DNA from: Chloroflexota bacterium
Lineage (GTDB): Bacteria > Chloroflexota > Dehalococcoidia > Lucifugimonadales > Lucifugimonadaceae
Length of the DNA stretch: 33,942 nucleotides
Direction of reading: 5' to 3'
Assembly: GCA_013204545.1 (NCBI GenBank)
Contig: JABMNN010000062.1
Span: forward strand, 1-33,942
The stretch's first letter is position 1. Every line of letters starts with the position of its first letter. The notes beneath the pieces were generated by a model. That model searched no databases. It was not told the origin of the DNA and saw nothing but the letters and a program-made list of their open reading frames with translations. The position numbers and the translations under genes were made by a program. Below are positions 24,302-32,737 of this stretch, piece after piece.

Positions 24302-25081
24302 TTACCTAACGCCGTCTTGCGGTGCGTAACCGAGAACATCCTTGGCGTGCGCATTATCGCGGAACAGCTTTCGATTATTAGATGTCGCCCAGAAAATATC
24401 GAACTTCAGATCAGCAGGAGCCTCGATGATTTTGATGGTCAGCTGTTGAAGATCACGATGACTCGACCAATTTGCCTGCCCGCGGCCAGGTCCGGCCTTA
24501 TCGATCGGTCCACAGCTGCTAATACGAAGATTTATAACTGAAAGATCGGTCGTGAGTGCGTAATATCTTCCGATGTCTTCACCGAAAAGCTTGGTGACAC
24601 CGTAGAGACTTATGGGCTTCGGTTCGGAGAACTCGTTGACCATCTCCCACGATTCTGGGATTTCAACATCTTCGGTCGCTACGAGGCTTTTGTATGGTTC
24701 TTCCAACTCGTAACCATTGGATGTGGCACCTGAACTTGCGAGAATCACCCGAGATATGCCGGCTTGCTTGGCTACCTCAAGAACGTTGTAGGCTCCGATG
24801 ATGTTATTGTTCAACATAGAATCCCAACCGGCGTTCATTCCCGCATCGCTACCAAGCCCACCGTCAGCGGCAAGATTGAGTACAACATCGATGCCTTCAA
24901 AAGCTGGACGTAGGGAGTCGATATCGGCGATATTTGCCTTGAACACGCGTTCAGCCGGTAGCCCATCCACGCCGCTTCGTGAGAGCGCACTAATCGTGTA
25001 TCGCTCTTCCAATACTGGGCGAAGAACCTGTCCGACGACTCCGTTCAGGCCCGTGATGAGGACTTTCAGTTTTTCTGACAA
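24302..25081 (-). CDS. NAD-dependent epimerase/dehydratase family protein (uronate dehydrogenase-like)
   Basis: This 259-residue protein is an extended short-chain dehydrogenase. It shows the NAD-binding GLNGVVG motif at residues 11-17, NLAAD, the Ser of LASSGATSNG and the catalytic pair in YGVTK. The overall shape resembles uronate dehydrogenases, which oxidise uronic acids to aldaro-lactones, but a sugar epimerase or reductase cannot be excluded. The start is TTG at 25081 with GGAG spaced 8 nt. It lies 47 bases downstream of the diacylglycerol kinase gene and 12 bases upstream of the Sec-glutaredoxin gene, so the three are likely co-transcribed. With the acid-sugar dehydratase nearby, a uronate or aldonate route is a reasonable guess. 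Confidence 0.82.
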   Translation of the reverse strand: MSEKLKVLITGLNGVVGQVLRPVLEERYTISALSRSGVDGLPAERVFKANIADIDSLRPAFEGIDVVLNLAADGGLGSDAGMNAGWDSMLNNNIIGAYNVLEVAKQAGISRVILASSGATSNGYELEEPYKSLVATEDVEIPESWEMVNEFSEPKPISLYGVTKLFGEDIGRYYALTTDLSVINLRISSCGPIDKAGPGRGQANWSSHRDLQQLTIKIIEAPADLKFDIFWATSNNRKLFRDNAHAKDVLGYAPQDGVR

Positions 25082-25128
25082 ATATAGATCTCCGTTGAAA
25101 TGTGAAGCATTGTTGTAGTTTCAGTGGA

Positions 25129-25491
25129 TTAGACGAGGATTATTAGCCAGATAACTGCTGCCGAAATGAGCGACACGAATACTGCCGCTGAACCTAAATC
25201 TTTGGCTTTTTTCGATAATGGGTGCAGTTCGGTTCCGACTCTGTCGATGGTTGCTTCGATAGCAGAGTTCATAAGTTCGACAATTAACACTGCGGCGAGC
25301 GACCCGACCAGAATTGCACGTTCGACATTGATGTCGGTAAGGATAAATGCTGCGATTGAACCGACGATCAAGAGAACAAGTTCTTGTTGGAAAGCGCGCT
25401 CTGATTTCGTTGCCCGAGTTAGGCCGCTAAACGAATTTTTGAGTGCGTTGGTGAGGAGTAATGGATTGAAGATGCTTATGAGGTGATTCAC
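25129..25491 (-). CDS. dgkA: Diacylglycerol kinase / undecaprenol kinase (DgkA family)
   Basis: This 120-residue membrane enzyme phosphorylates diacylglycerol or undecaprenol with ATP. The family signature NSAIEATIDRVGTELHPLSKKAKDLGSAAV is complete, with catalytic Glu E79 and metal-site Glu E31 (SERAFQQE). Three membrane helices are visible, near residues 38-52, 58-75 and 101-120. The length is that of the E. coli enzyme. The start is GTG at 25491 with no strong ribosome site. First gene of the minus-strand group running to 23721. The E. coli-type and Gram-positive-type (undecaprenol) substrates cannot be separated by eye. Confidence 0.93.
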   Translation of the reverse strand: MNHLISIFNPLLLTNALKNSFSGLTRATKSERAFQQELVLLIVGSIAAFILTDINVERAILVGSLAAVLIVELMNSAIEATIDRVGTELHPLSKKAKDLGSAAVFVSLISAAVIWLIILV

Positions 25492-25685
25492 GGATGTTTG
25501 TATACATTCTACTTCGGTGTTTTGGAAGCCCTAAGAAAATCGGAATTGTGGTGAACAAGTCATATTGAAATTGCTTACAGGGTACTACTACTCTGCGTGT
25601 GGGAGATTATCTCTATTGAATACCATTAACAAGGTCGGATAATGAAAAGAGTTCAAATCGTTAGTCATGGTCTAGGTGTAAGTAC

Positions 25686-26357
25686 TTGTTGAATCTATAT
25701 CGCTTCATTCCAGTTTCCTGTGTATTCGTATTTGTGGTGGCGGTCGCAGCTTGCGGCGGGGGTGATTCCGATGGGGTTGTGGATGTTGCTCCGACTACGT
25801 CGACGACCTCGAGTTCTACTACGGAAGCAACTCTGCCCGACCCGACGTCGATGATGATTCCTAGTTCGCAAGCGAAATCGACCGCCACGGCAATACCGAA
25901 AGCCAGTTCAGCGACTGCGGTGCTTCCTAATTTTACGGCGACTCCGTTACCTGCTCCTACTGTGAACAAAGTACCCGCTATGGCGCCTACCGTTCAACCC
26001 ACTTCCACCGTCACTCCGGCTGCAACGCCGACTATTGGCCCACCGACGCCGATTCCGACGGCTACTCCCATTGGATTTTCGGAGTTCAGCGGCAACGGTT
26101 CAGCTGAGACCAAGAATTTCATTTCGCCGCCTCGTCTGCCATGGCTGATTGAGTGGGATGCTAAAGGACAGGGGGCTAATTCGATAACAGTCACATTGAT
26201 GGATCCTGAAAGCAAGACTGCGGTTAACGAATTGGTGTCAGATTCTGGGACGGGTGATATAGGCGGAGTTAATCTTGTAGTAGGAAACCTCGGAACCTTT
26301 TATCTAAAGGTGGAAGGTCCGGAGAGTGGCTGGACTATCTGGATCACCCAACAGTAA
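25686..26357 (+). CDS. Lipoprotein with Pro/Thr/Ser-rich linker and small C-terminal domain
   Basis: The protein has 223 residues. It starts with a lipoprotein signal peptide (FVFVVAVAAC, lipidated C23 followed by GGG), which predicts anchoring on the outer membrane face. Residues from about 35 to 135 are a low-complexity stretch of Thr, Ser, Pro and Ala, a linker style that is frequent in Chloroflexota exported proteins. A C-terminal domain of about 85 residues (FSEFSGNGSAETKNF onward) with many beta strands and conserved Trp residues follows; I do not recognise it. It could bind a surface ligand. The start is TTG at 25686, supported by AGGTG spaced 7 nt. The linker is also strongly biased in base use. 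Confidence 0.75.
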   Translation: MLNLYRFIPVSCVFVFVVAVAACGGGDSDGVVDVAPTTSTTSSSTTEATLPDPTSMMIPSSQAKSTATAIPKASSATAVLPNFTATPLPAPTVNKVPAMAPTVQPTSTVTPAATPTIGPPTPIPTATPIGFSEFSGNGSAETKNFISPPRLPWLIEWDAKGQGANSITVTLMDPESKTAVNELVSDSGTGDIGGVNLVVGNLGTFYLKVEGPESGWTIWITQQ

Positions 26358-26381
26358 TTTGTTTGTTTTTCATTCTCGTAA

Positions 26382-27173
26382 TTAGTCCATAGGTCCAATC
26401 CAGCCAGTCACGCCTCCGTCAGCAAGTAATTCACTGCCAGTCACATATTTAGCTTCGTCTGATGCCAAGAAAAGGATGGGGCCGGCTATGTCCGATGCAT
26501 CGGCAACTCGTCTTAGCGGTACACGTTTCGCCAGCCGCTCCATCCATTCAGCATCAAATGCGTTCGATGTGAATGGTGTCAGCGTCCAGCCGGGTAAAAC
26601 GGTGTTCACCCTGATGTTGTCTGGACCGTACTGCACTGCTGCTGATCGGGCAAAGTGGGTCATTCCTGCACGAGAAGTGGCGTATGCGTTTGCTTGATCT
26701 CGCACGACCTTCGCCATCATGGATGAGATCAGAACTATCGATCCACCACCGTTTTTTCGCATCGGTCCGACAACCGCTCGAGTACCGAGGAACATCCCCA
26801 AATTGGTGACGTCCATCACCTGACGCCATTTGTCGACCTCGGTGGTGTCTATCGTTTCCCCGCGATCTGGGATTCCCGCAGCCATGATCATAATGTCGAG
26901 CCTGCCGTACAGTGACAGCGTCATTTCGACAGTGGCAGACCAGTCTGATTCAGATGTAACATCCATGTGGACGTATTTGGCGGTGAGGCCAGCCTTTTTC
27001 ATCTTGTCGACAGACCGATTTCCTGCTTCATCATCGATGTCACCGATGATAATTTTTCCGCCGCTTCTGGCGATTTCTAGTGCCGATAATCCTGCGAACC
27101 CCAACAGATGACTTTCGTCTGCGTTCGCCCCCCCTACTACCAGAGCTACTTTTCCTTCGAATCGGTTGTTCAT
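26382..27173 (-). CDS. Short-chain dehydrogenase/reductase with Arg in place of the catalytic Lys
   Basis: The protein has 263 residues from ATG 27173 (AGAG upstream); a TTG at 27185 overlapping the amidase stop is the alternative. It has the classical SDR layout, with DVTS, the NAG-like MAAGIP, Asn in DVTNLG, Ser in LISSMM, and a C-terminal GSELLADGGVTGW. Two oddities stand out. The active-site YxxxK reads Y-A-T-S-R (Y164, R168), and the cofactor-binding TGxxxGxG loop is enlarged to GGANADESHLLGFAGLSA. Both suggest altered activity or cofactor use rather than decay, since the rest is intact. The substrate is unknown. It is coupled to the upstream amidase gene. Confidence 0.88.
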   Translation of the reverse strand: MNNRFEGKVALVVGGANADESHLLGFAGLSALEIARSGGKIIIGDIDDEAGNRSVDKMKKAGLTAKYVHMDVTSESDWSATVEMTLSLYGRLDIMIMAAGIPDRGETIDTTEVDKWRQVMDVTNLGMFLGTRAVVGPMRKNGGGSIVLISSMMAKVVRDQANAYATSRAGMTHFARSAAVQYGPDNIRVNTVLPGWTLTPFTSNAFDAEWMERLAKRVPLRRVADASDIAGPILFLASDEAKYVTGSELLADGGVTGWIGPMD

Positions 27174-27181
27174 AGTTTCTC

Positions 27182-28573
27182 TCAAACTGGAGGGTGAAGA
27201 TTGTGGAAATCGGTAGCTCGCTCAAATGCATCACCAATTCCAACGAGCAATGGCTCGGAGAGATGATGACCCGAGAACTGAAGTGAAACCGGCATGCCGT
27301 TGTTGTCGAGTCCGCAGGGCAGGGCGATAGTTGGTAGACCCGAGAAATCAAACGGAACTGTAAACCGGCTATCCCAAGGCTTTCTATTCGTCGGAATCGG
27401 CCCGTAGAGCAATTCAGGGGTTACGGGGTACGACGCTTTCGGCGTTGATGGACCTGCTAAAACATCAATACTCCGCATGGTATTTCTTAGCTCCCCATTC
27501 ATTGCCAATCGTAATTTGTGGGCATTAGCGTATTCAGTAGCCGTGTGAGAATTGCCGTTTTCAAGCCATTGACGAAAAAAAGGACCGTACTGATCAGACC
27601 GAGAAGGGTATGTATCGGCGTGAGCGATAGCTGCCTCGCTCGAGCATATGATCGGCCAAGCGGTCATCGCCTCTCCCATGATCGGAGGCATTGTTACCGG
27701 AACAATTACGGCCCCAAGGGCTTTCATCACTCTTACCCCAGCTTCGACGGCTCTCGCGAATGATGGCTCCATGTCCGACGTCGAGTATTCTTCGTCCCAG
27801 CCGATTTTTAGGCCTTTCACACTCATTCCGATTTTTGAAAGCATGTCTGGAACGTTGTGGGATAGCGTCGTTGAGTCTTTAGGGTCGAGACCTGAAATGG
27901 CCTGGAGGACAATACCGGCATCGGCTGCTGATCTGGTTAACGGTCCTACGTGGTCGAGCGATGCCGCCAAATCCATCACCCCATACCGAGAAACGCGGCC
28001 CCATGTAGGTTTCAGCCCCACGGTTCCGCACACCGCCGCGGGATGTCTGATAGATCCTCCTGTGTCGCTACCGAGTGTTCCATATGCCAGTCCCGCCGCA
28101 GTAGCAGAACCAGATCCGCTGGAAGAAGCACCTGCCCAATACGAAGGACGCCACGGATTCTCCGGAACCTGAAGTTCAGGGTTGTAACCTCCCATAGCAC
28201 CTTCCGTCATATTCAGTTTACCCAGCAACACTGCGCCAGCATTGCGAAGGTTCACGACCACTGTGGCGTCGTGGTCTGGCACGTTATCCGCGAACACTGC
28301 CGACCCACCCATGGTGCGAATACCGGCGGTGTTGCACAGATCTTTTACCGCAATGGGTATGCCGTGAAGTTTTCCTCGATACTTGCCCTTTGCGATTTCA
28401 CTTTCGGCGAGCCTAGCCTGTTCAAGGGCAAGTTCAGTAGTGACGGTTGCGTATGATTTCAGAGTGCCGTCTAGAAGGTCGATTCTAGCGAGTTGGGATT
28501 GAGCAAGATCGACCGGCGATAGATCACCGGATTCGATCAGTGGAGCTAGTTCAGAAATCGTTTTGTAATGCAT
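27182..28573 (-). CDS. Amidase signature family hydrolase (GatA-like fold)
   Basis: The protein has 463 residues and carries the amidase signature triad: K77 in GIPIAVKDLC, the cis-Ser within GASSSGSGSA (about 152), and the nucleophile S174 in GSDTGGSIRHPA. Family members hydrolyse amides or carbamates; some serve as GatA in Glu/Asp-tRNA amidation. No gatC or gatB is adjacent and the neighbours are catabolic, so a degradative amidase is more likely. The stop overlaps the first possible start of the SDR gene, suggesting that the two proteins act on one substrate. The start is ATG at 28573 without a visible ribosome site. Confidence 0.92.
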   Translation of the reverse strand: MHYKTISELAPLIESGDLSPVDLAQSQLARIDLLDGTLKSYATVTTELALEQARLAESEIAKGKYRGKLHGIPIAVKDLCNTAGIRTMGGSAVFADNVPDHDATVVVNLRNAGAVLLGKLNMTEGAMGGYNPELQVPENPWRPSYWAGASSSGSGSATAAGLAYGTLGSDTGGSIRHPAAVCGTVGLKPTWGRVSRYGVMDLAASLDHVGPLTRSAADAGIVLQAISGLDPKDSTTLSHNVPDMLSKIGMSVKGLKIGWDEEYSTSDMEPSFARAVEAGVRVMKALGAVIVPVTMPPIMGEAMTAWPIICSSEAAIAHADTYPSRSDQYGPFFRQWLENGNSHTATEYANAHKLRLAMNGELRNTMRSIDVLAGPSTPKASYPVTPELLYGPIPTNRKPWDSRFTVPFDFSGLPTIALPCGLDNNGMPVSLQFSGHHLSEPLLVGIGDAFERATDFHNLHPPV

Positions 28574-28683
28574 TGTTTGATTGAAAGATCACACAGATAT
28601 GGCAGTTTCATCAAGCGAAGTATCATCTAAGTGCCGACACTAATCGTGTTCATGTCTCAGTATTATCTATAGTCCAATACCGT

Positions 28684-30417
28684 CTAAGGCGTTGGTAGTA
28701 ATCTTCGAGGTCCGAGCCGTGCGGCGATCACCGGTCCGCCTCCATGATTATGCCGGGTGATTGTGCCGAGTTTAGGTCTGAGTGAAAAACCGGGATTCTC
28801 CCAGTCCTCGACTTCGCAACGTTCTGCCCACTCGTTATAGAACCGAATCATCGCCTCGGAACGCACTCTTTCTCCGTCAATTAAGTCGTTCAACTCAGTT
28901 CGGTCATCTCGAATGTTGTACAGCTCCCAAACAGCCCTCGAATCGGGGTCAGCCGGATCACCTATTTCACTGACCAGTTTCCAATCGCCGATTCGAACGG
29001 CGCGATTTCCCTCGTGCTCCCAAGCAATCGGTTTGTCGCGTTCCCAGCTCTGTCCTTTCAGGACGCTGGCAAACGATTCACCTTCCGGTGGCTTAATGTT
29101 ATTGCCTTTGAACGTCGCAGGATAAGCAGCACCGGCGATGTCGAGCAATGTGGCGTTGATATCTATGAGGTGTGCGGGATTATTGAAAATTGATCCCTTG
29201 TCGGCGACACCATCGGGCCAGCTGATTATGAACGGAGTCGAAATTCCACCTTCGTGCGTGTAGTGCTTGAACAACCTAAATGGGGTGTTATTAACATTTG
29301 CCCATGCAATGTCAACGCTCGCGAAAGTATCGGCTGGCCCCGGTTCTATATTTGGCGAATTTCCGGTGCGTACTACCCGACCATCGACTGTTGGGTAGTT
29401 GTAGCGCGAGGGATCAGGTGCAGGCGAGTCTTCGGCGAGAAACTCAGCGCAGCCGCCGTTGTCAGCAAGGAACACGACTACCGTATTGTCGGCCTCTCCC
29501 GACTCTTCGATCTTTGCCATTAGCTGTCCGATACCTCTGTCGACCTGTTCGACCTGAGCTGCATAGACAGCCATCTGGATGTCTCGCCATTCTTGATCTG
29601 GTGTTTCTTCACATGGAAGAACTCCAGCATCACGAGGGGAAATTTGCCAACTGGCATCGACGACGCCAAGTCCACGTTGGGTTTCATGGCGATTCAGGCG
29701 GGTTTCATCCCATCCCTTTAGATACTTGCCTCGGTACTTCTCAATGTCCTCGGGCCACGCATGCAAAGGCCAATGTGGTGCTGTAAACGCCATATACAGG
29801 AAGAAAGGCTCATCTCTGTGCAGTGCATCATCAACGAACTGTGTTGCCTTCGAAGCAATCTCATCTGTGAAGTGGTAGTCCGTAGTATCGATGCTGATAC
29901 GGGTTAGATCGTCCATAAGCATATTCGGGTTGTAGTAACTACCTCCACCCGAAAGAATGCCGTAGAAACGGTCGAATCCGCGTCCTTTTGGTGATGGATA
30001 GCCGATCATGTCCGGATGCCATCCGTCTGGAAGATTTCCCTGCTCGCCTCCTACATGCCATTTGCCAGTCATCAGAGTGCGATAGCCAGAAGTCTTAAGC
30101 ACTTCTGCAATCGTTACGCAGTTGTCGTTGAGATAGCCCTGATATGCCGGTAAACCCAGATTGTTAATCATGTGGCCAATTCCGGCCTGCTGCGGATTCA
30201 ACCCTGTCAGTAATGCTGCCCGAGAAGGGCAGCAGCGTGCCGAGTTATACATCTGCGTGAACCGAACACCCTGTCCTGCCAATTTGTCGAGATTTGGTGT
30301 ACGCATTTCAGATCCGTAGCAGCCCAAATCCGACCAACCAAGATCATCTGCCATTATCAAAACGATATTGGGCTTTTTGGTTTCAGTCGTATTGTTTTCA
30401 ACGTAAGACTGTGTCAT
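28684..30417 (-). CDS. Type I sulfatase (formylglycine-dependent, arylsulfatase family)
   Basis: The protein has 577 residues and belongs to the alkaline-phosphatase-like sulfatases that remove sulfate esters from organic compounds. Metal-binding Asp residues appear in MADDLGW (D24, D25), and the formylglycine site is C62 in CCPSRAALLTG, so a maturase (formylglycine-generating enzyme) is needed; none is in this window. Later motifs are TGKWHVGGE, FFLYMAFTAPHWPLHA, FLADNGGC and GDWKLV. No signal peptide is seen, so it appears cytosolic, unlike many polysaccharide sulfatases. It diverges from the sarcosine-oxidase-like gene across 174 bases and precedes the amidase gene on the same strand. Confidence 0.95.
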   Translation of the reverse strand: MTQSYVENNTTETKKPNIVLIMADDLGWSDLGCYGSEMRTPNLDKLAGQGVRFTQMYNSARCCPSRAALLTGLNPQQAGIGHMINNLGLPAYQGYLNDNCVTIAEVLKTSGYRTLMTGKWHVGGEQGNLPDGWHPDMIGYPSPKGRGFDRFYGILSGGGSYYNPNMLMDDLTRISIDTTDYHFTDEIASKATQFVDDALHRDEPFFLYMAFTAPHWPLHAWPEDIEKYRGKYLKGWDETRLNRHETQRGLGVVDASWQISPRDAGVLPCEETPDQEWRDIQMAVYAAQVEQVDRGIGQLMAKIEESGEADNTVVVFLADNGGCAEFLAEDSPAPDPSRYNYPTVDGRVVRTGNSPNIEPGPADTFASVDIAWANVNNTPFRLFKHYTHEGGISTPFIISWPDGVADKGSIFNNPAHLIDINATLLDIAGAAYPATFKGNNIKPPEGESFASVLKGQSWERDKPIAWEHEGNRAVRIGDWKLVSEIGDPADPDSRAVWELYNIRDDRTELNDLIDGERVRSEAMIRFYNEWAERCEVEDWENPGFSLRPKLGTITRHNHGGGPVIAARLGPRRLLPTP

Positions 30418-30591
30418 TTGCAGCTGGAATCCTTGTATGGGTTACTCGACAGTGTTTGTCTCTCGATAATGAAACGAAACTTTACTCTTGCACGAAGGTA
30501 ACACGCACCCGAATTTTGCAGTGACTGTGCTAAGTTCGATTAATCAGAGAATTGCTCTAGCAAGCCTTCTAAGTCATCAGGAGAGTATTCA

Positions 30592-31719
30592 TTGGCTCAA
30601 CAGTTCGATTGCATCGTTATCGGCGTAGGTGGCATGGGGAGTTCCGCTGTTCACAATCTAGCCAAACGCGGACAAAAAGTACTCGGACTTGAGAAGTTTG
30701 ATATTCCGCATTCCGAAGGCTCGTCGCATGGTGTAAATCGAATTATTCGACTGGCGTATTACGAGCACCCTTCTTACGTTCCATTACTCAGGCGAGCGTA
30801 CGAAATGTGGTCGGAAATTGAGATGATTGCTGGCGAACAACTCCTCTACAAGATTGGTTCGATCGACACTGCTCCGGCAGGGCACGAAGTGTTCGAAGGT
30901 TCCCTAGAATCTTGCCTGCTTCACGATCTCCCGCACGAAGTATTGAACCATCAGCAAATCAATGACAGGTTTCCCGGCTACAAGATGCCTCCCGGCCAAA
31001 TGGGTTTATATCAAAAAGATGGCGGATTCGTGCTCTCAGAGCGATCAATAGTTGCTTACGTCAACGCCGCTGTCGCTGAAGGGGCTGAGATTCACGCCCG
31101 CGAGACAGTTCTCAAATGGGAACCAGAGCGCGCCGGGGTTCGTGTATATACTGATCGATTTGAGTACACCGCTGATCGACTGGTTGTCACGGCTGGAGCG
31201 TGGGCCGCGGGTGTGGTTTCTTCGCTTAAAGAACTTGCGATTCCTGAGCGGCAGGTACTTGCCTGGTTGCAGCCTGAAGAACCCTCTCTATTTTCCCCCG
31301 AAAACTTTCCTGTGTTCAACGCCTATTTTCAGGAAGGTCGATACTACGGATTCCCTATATTCGGAATTCCCGGCTTTAAAATCGGACGATACCACCATCT
31401 CGAAGAATTGGCTGATCCCGACCACGTCAAACGCGGAGTCACTCAAGAAGACGAAGATATTCTGCGAGTCGCCGTTGCACGATACTTCCCGAAAGCAAAC
31501 GGAACGTTGATGACGCTCAAGACGTGTCTGTTTACGAACACACCCGACGATCACTTCATCATTGACTTAGTGCCAGGACTTCCTCAGGTGACCGTCGCAG
31601 CTGGATTCTCCGGTCACGGCTTCAAGTTTGCAAGTGTGGTAGGTGAGATCGTTGGTGATTTGGCGATCAACGGTAAGACGAACCACAATATCGATCTGTT
31701 GAAAATTGACCGCTTCTAA
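30592..31719 (+). CDS. Sarcosine oxidase / N-methyl amino-acid oxidase family flavoenzyme
   Basis: This 375-residue FAD oxidase resembles monomeric sarcosine oxidase and N-methyltryptophan oxidase, which oxidise N-methyl amino acids to the amino acid, formaldehyde and H2O2. It has the FAD-binding IVIGVGGMGSS (9-18), the family ASSHG-like SEGSSHGVNRIIRLAY, and the motif KTCLFTNTPDDHF whose C312 is the covalent flavin attachment site. GFSGHGFKFA completes the fold. The start is TTG at 30592 with AGGAGA spaced 7 nt, so the unusual codon is well supported. The gene is monocistronic, converging on the hydroxyacid dehydrogenase. The exact amine substrate is open. Confidence 0.92.
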   Translation: MAQQFDCIVIGVGGMGSSAVHNLAKRGQKVLGLEKFDIPHSEGSSHGVNRIIRLAYYEHPSYVPLLRRAYEMWSEIEMIAGEQLLYKIGSIDTAPAGHEVFEGSLESCLLHDLPHEVLNHQQINDRFPGYKMPPGQMGLYQKDGGFVLSERSIVAYVNAAVAEGAEIHARETVLKWEPERAGVRVYTDRFEYTADRLVVTAGAWAAGVVSSLKELAIPERQVLAWLQPEEPSLFSPENFPVFNAYFQEGRYYGFPIFGIPGFKIGRYHHLEELADPDHVKRGVTQEDEDILRVAVARYFPKANGTLMTLKTCLFTNTPDDHFIIDLVPGLPQVTVAAGFSGHGFKFASVVGEIVGDLAINGKTNHNIDLLKIDRF

Positions 31720-31752
31720 TTCGATGCCCGACGGTCATTCACTACTCCATAT

Positions 31753-32715
31753 TTAGTACCGCAGTAATTTATCGACAACGTTATTTAGCGGCTGCCCAGA
31801 CACATAGCGCCGGAGATTTTCGGCAAAAATGTCGCCCGTCCGCTTGTCGAGTAATTCTTGTTCTGAGTTTCCAGCTATATGAGGCGTAATTATTACGTTC
31901 GGCAGATCCCACAACTCATTGTCGGCGGGAAGTGGTTCGACAATCGTTGTGTCAAGACCTGCACCAGCGACTCGACCGGATTTTAGAGCGGCGACTAGCG
32001 CATTGTGCTCGACAAGTCGTCCTCGTGAAGTTACGACGATCCGAGCACCTGGCTTCATGAGAGCTAGTTCCGTGGCGCCTATCATGTTCTCGTTTCGAGG
32101 GGTATAGGGAGCTGTGATAACTACGTAATCTGATTGTTCCAGCAAATTATTTAACTTTGAAAGACCCCATACATCTTCGACAATTGGATCACCGTCCACC
32201 GGTTGTTCATCTACCGCTATCACGTTCATACCGAGTGCTTTGGCTCTCCAGCCGATTTCTCGCCCTGATTTTCCAAATCCAATGATGCCGCAGGTCTTGT
32301 TACCGAGATACTCAACAGTGTTCAGCGCACCTTCCTGATCCCACCTGTGCACCGACTTGTCTGCCCAAAATCTAGGCAACTGTCGTGCGAGTGCCAGCAT
32401 CAGTGTCACGCCGTGCTCGCCGATCATTGGAGCACCTGCACCGCGTGCGTTAGTGATTTCAATATCGGTGTCGACGATGGTTGGAACTGCGTTGAACAAT
32501 CCTTCCATACCTGCATCGAGTGTTTGAATCCATTTCAGGTTTTTTGCGGCATCCAATTGTTCTTGAGTCAGGTAGCCAAATACGGCTTCTGCCGACCCGA
32601 TTTCGCTGCGGATTTCTTCGTCGGTATATGCCTCGACCAACTCTAGGTCGGGATGTTCGGCTCGAAGTGTTGGGTAGTACGGGGCGCCAAAATCGGCGAG
32701 TAGTAGTGCTTTCAT
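31753..32715 (-). CDS. D-2-hydroxyacid dehydrogenase
   Basis: This 320-residue NAD(P)-dependent enzyme reduces 2-keto acids or oxidises D-2-hydroxy acids. The nucleotide-binding GFGKSG is at 146-151, and the catalytic triad is R231 (SRGRLVE), E260 (VEPLP) and H279 (TPHIAGNS). The N-terminal substrate domain is divergent and short, as in glyoxylate/hydroxypyruvate reductase-like members. The start codon is ATG 32715. It lies 22 bases after the ceramidase-like gene on the same strand, so co-transcription is likely. The substrate cannot be given. Confidence 0.93.
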   Translation of the reverse strand: MKALLLADFGAPYYPTLRAEHPDLELVEAYTDEEIRSEIGSAEAVFGYLTQEQLDAAKNLKWIQTLDAGMEGLFNAVPTIVDTDIEITNARGAGAPMIGEHGVTLMLALARQLPRFWADKSVHRWDQEGALNTVEYLGNKTCGIIGFGKSGREIGWRAKALGMNVIAVDEQPVDGDPIVEDVWGLSKLNNLLEQSDYVVITAPYTPRNENMIGATELALMKPGARIVVTSRGRLVEHNALVAALKSGRVAGAGLDTTIVEPLPADNELWDLPNVIITPHIAGNSEQELLDKRTGDIFAENLRRYVSGQPLNNVVDKLLRY

Positions 32716-32737
32716 GTGCTCAATTTGTTAACTCTAA

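Noticed and set aside
27648-28456. Plus-strand frames of 168-174 residues over the amidase gene
   Set aside because: They are antisense shadows of a clearly conserved amidase.
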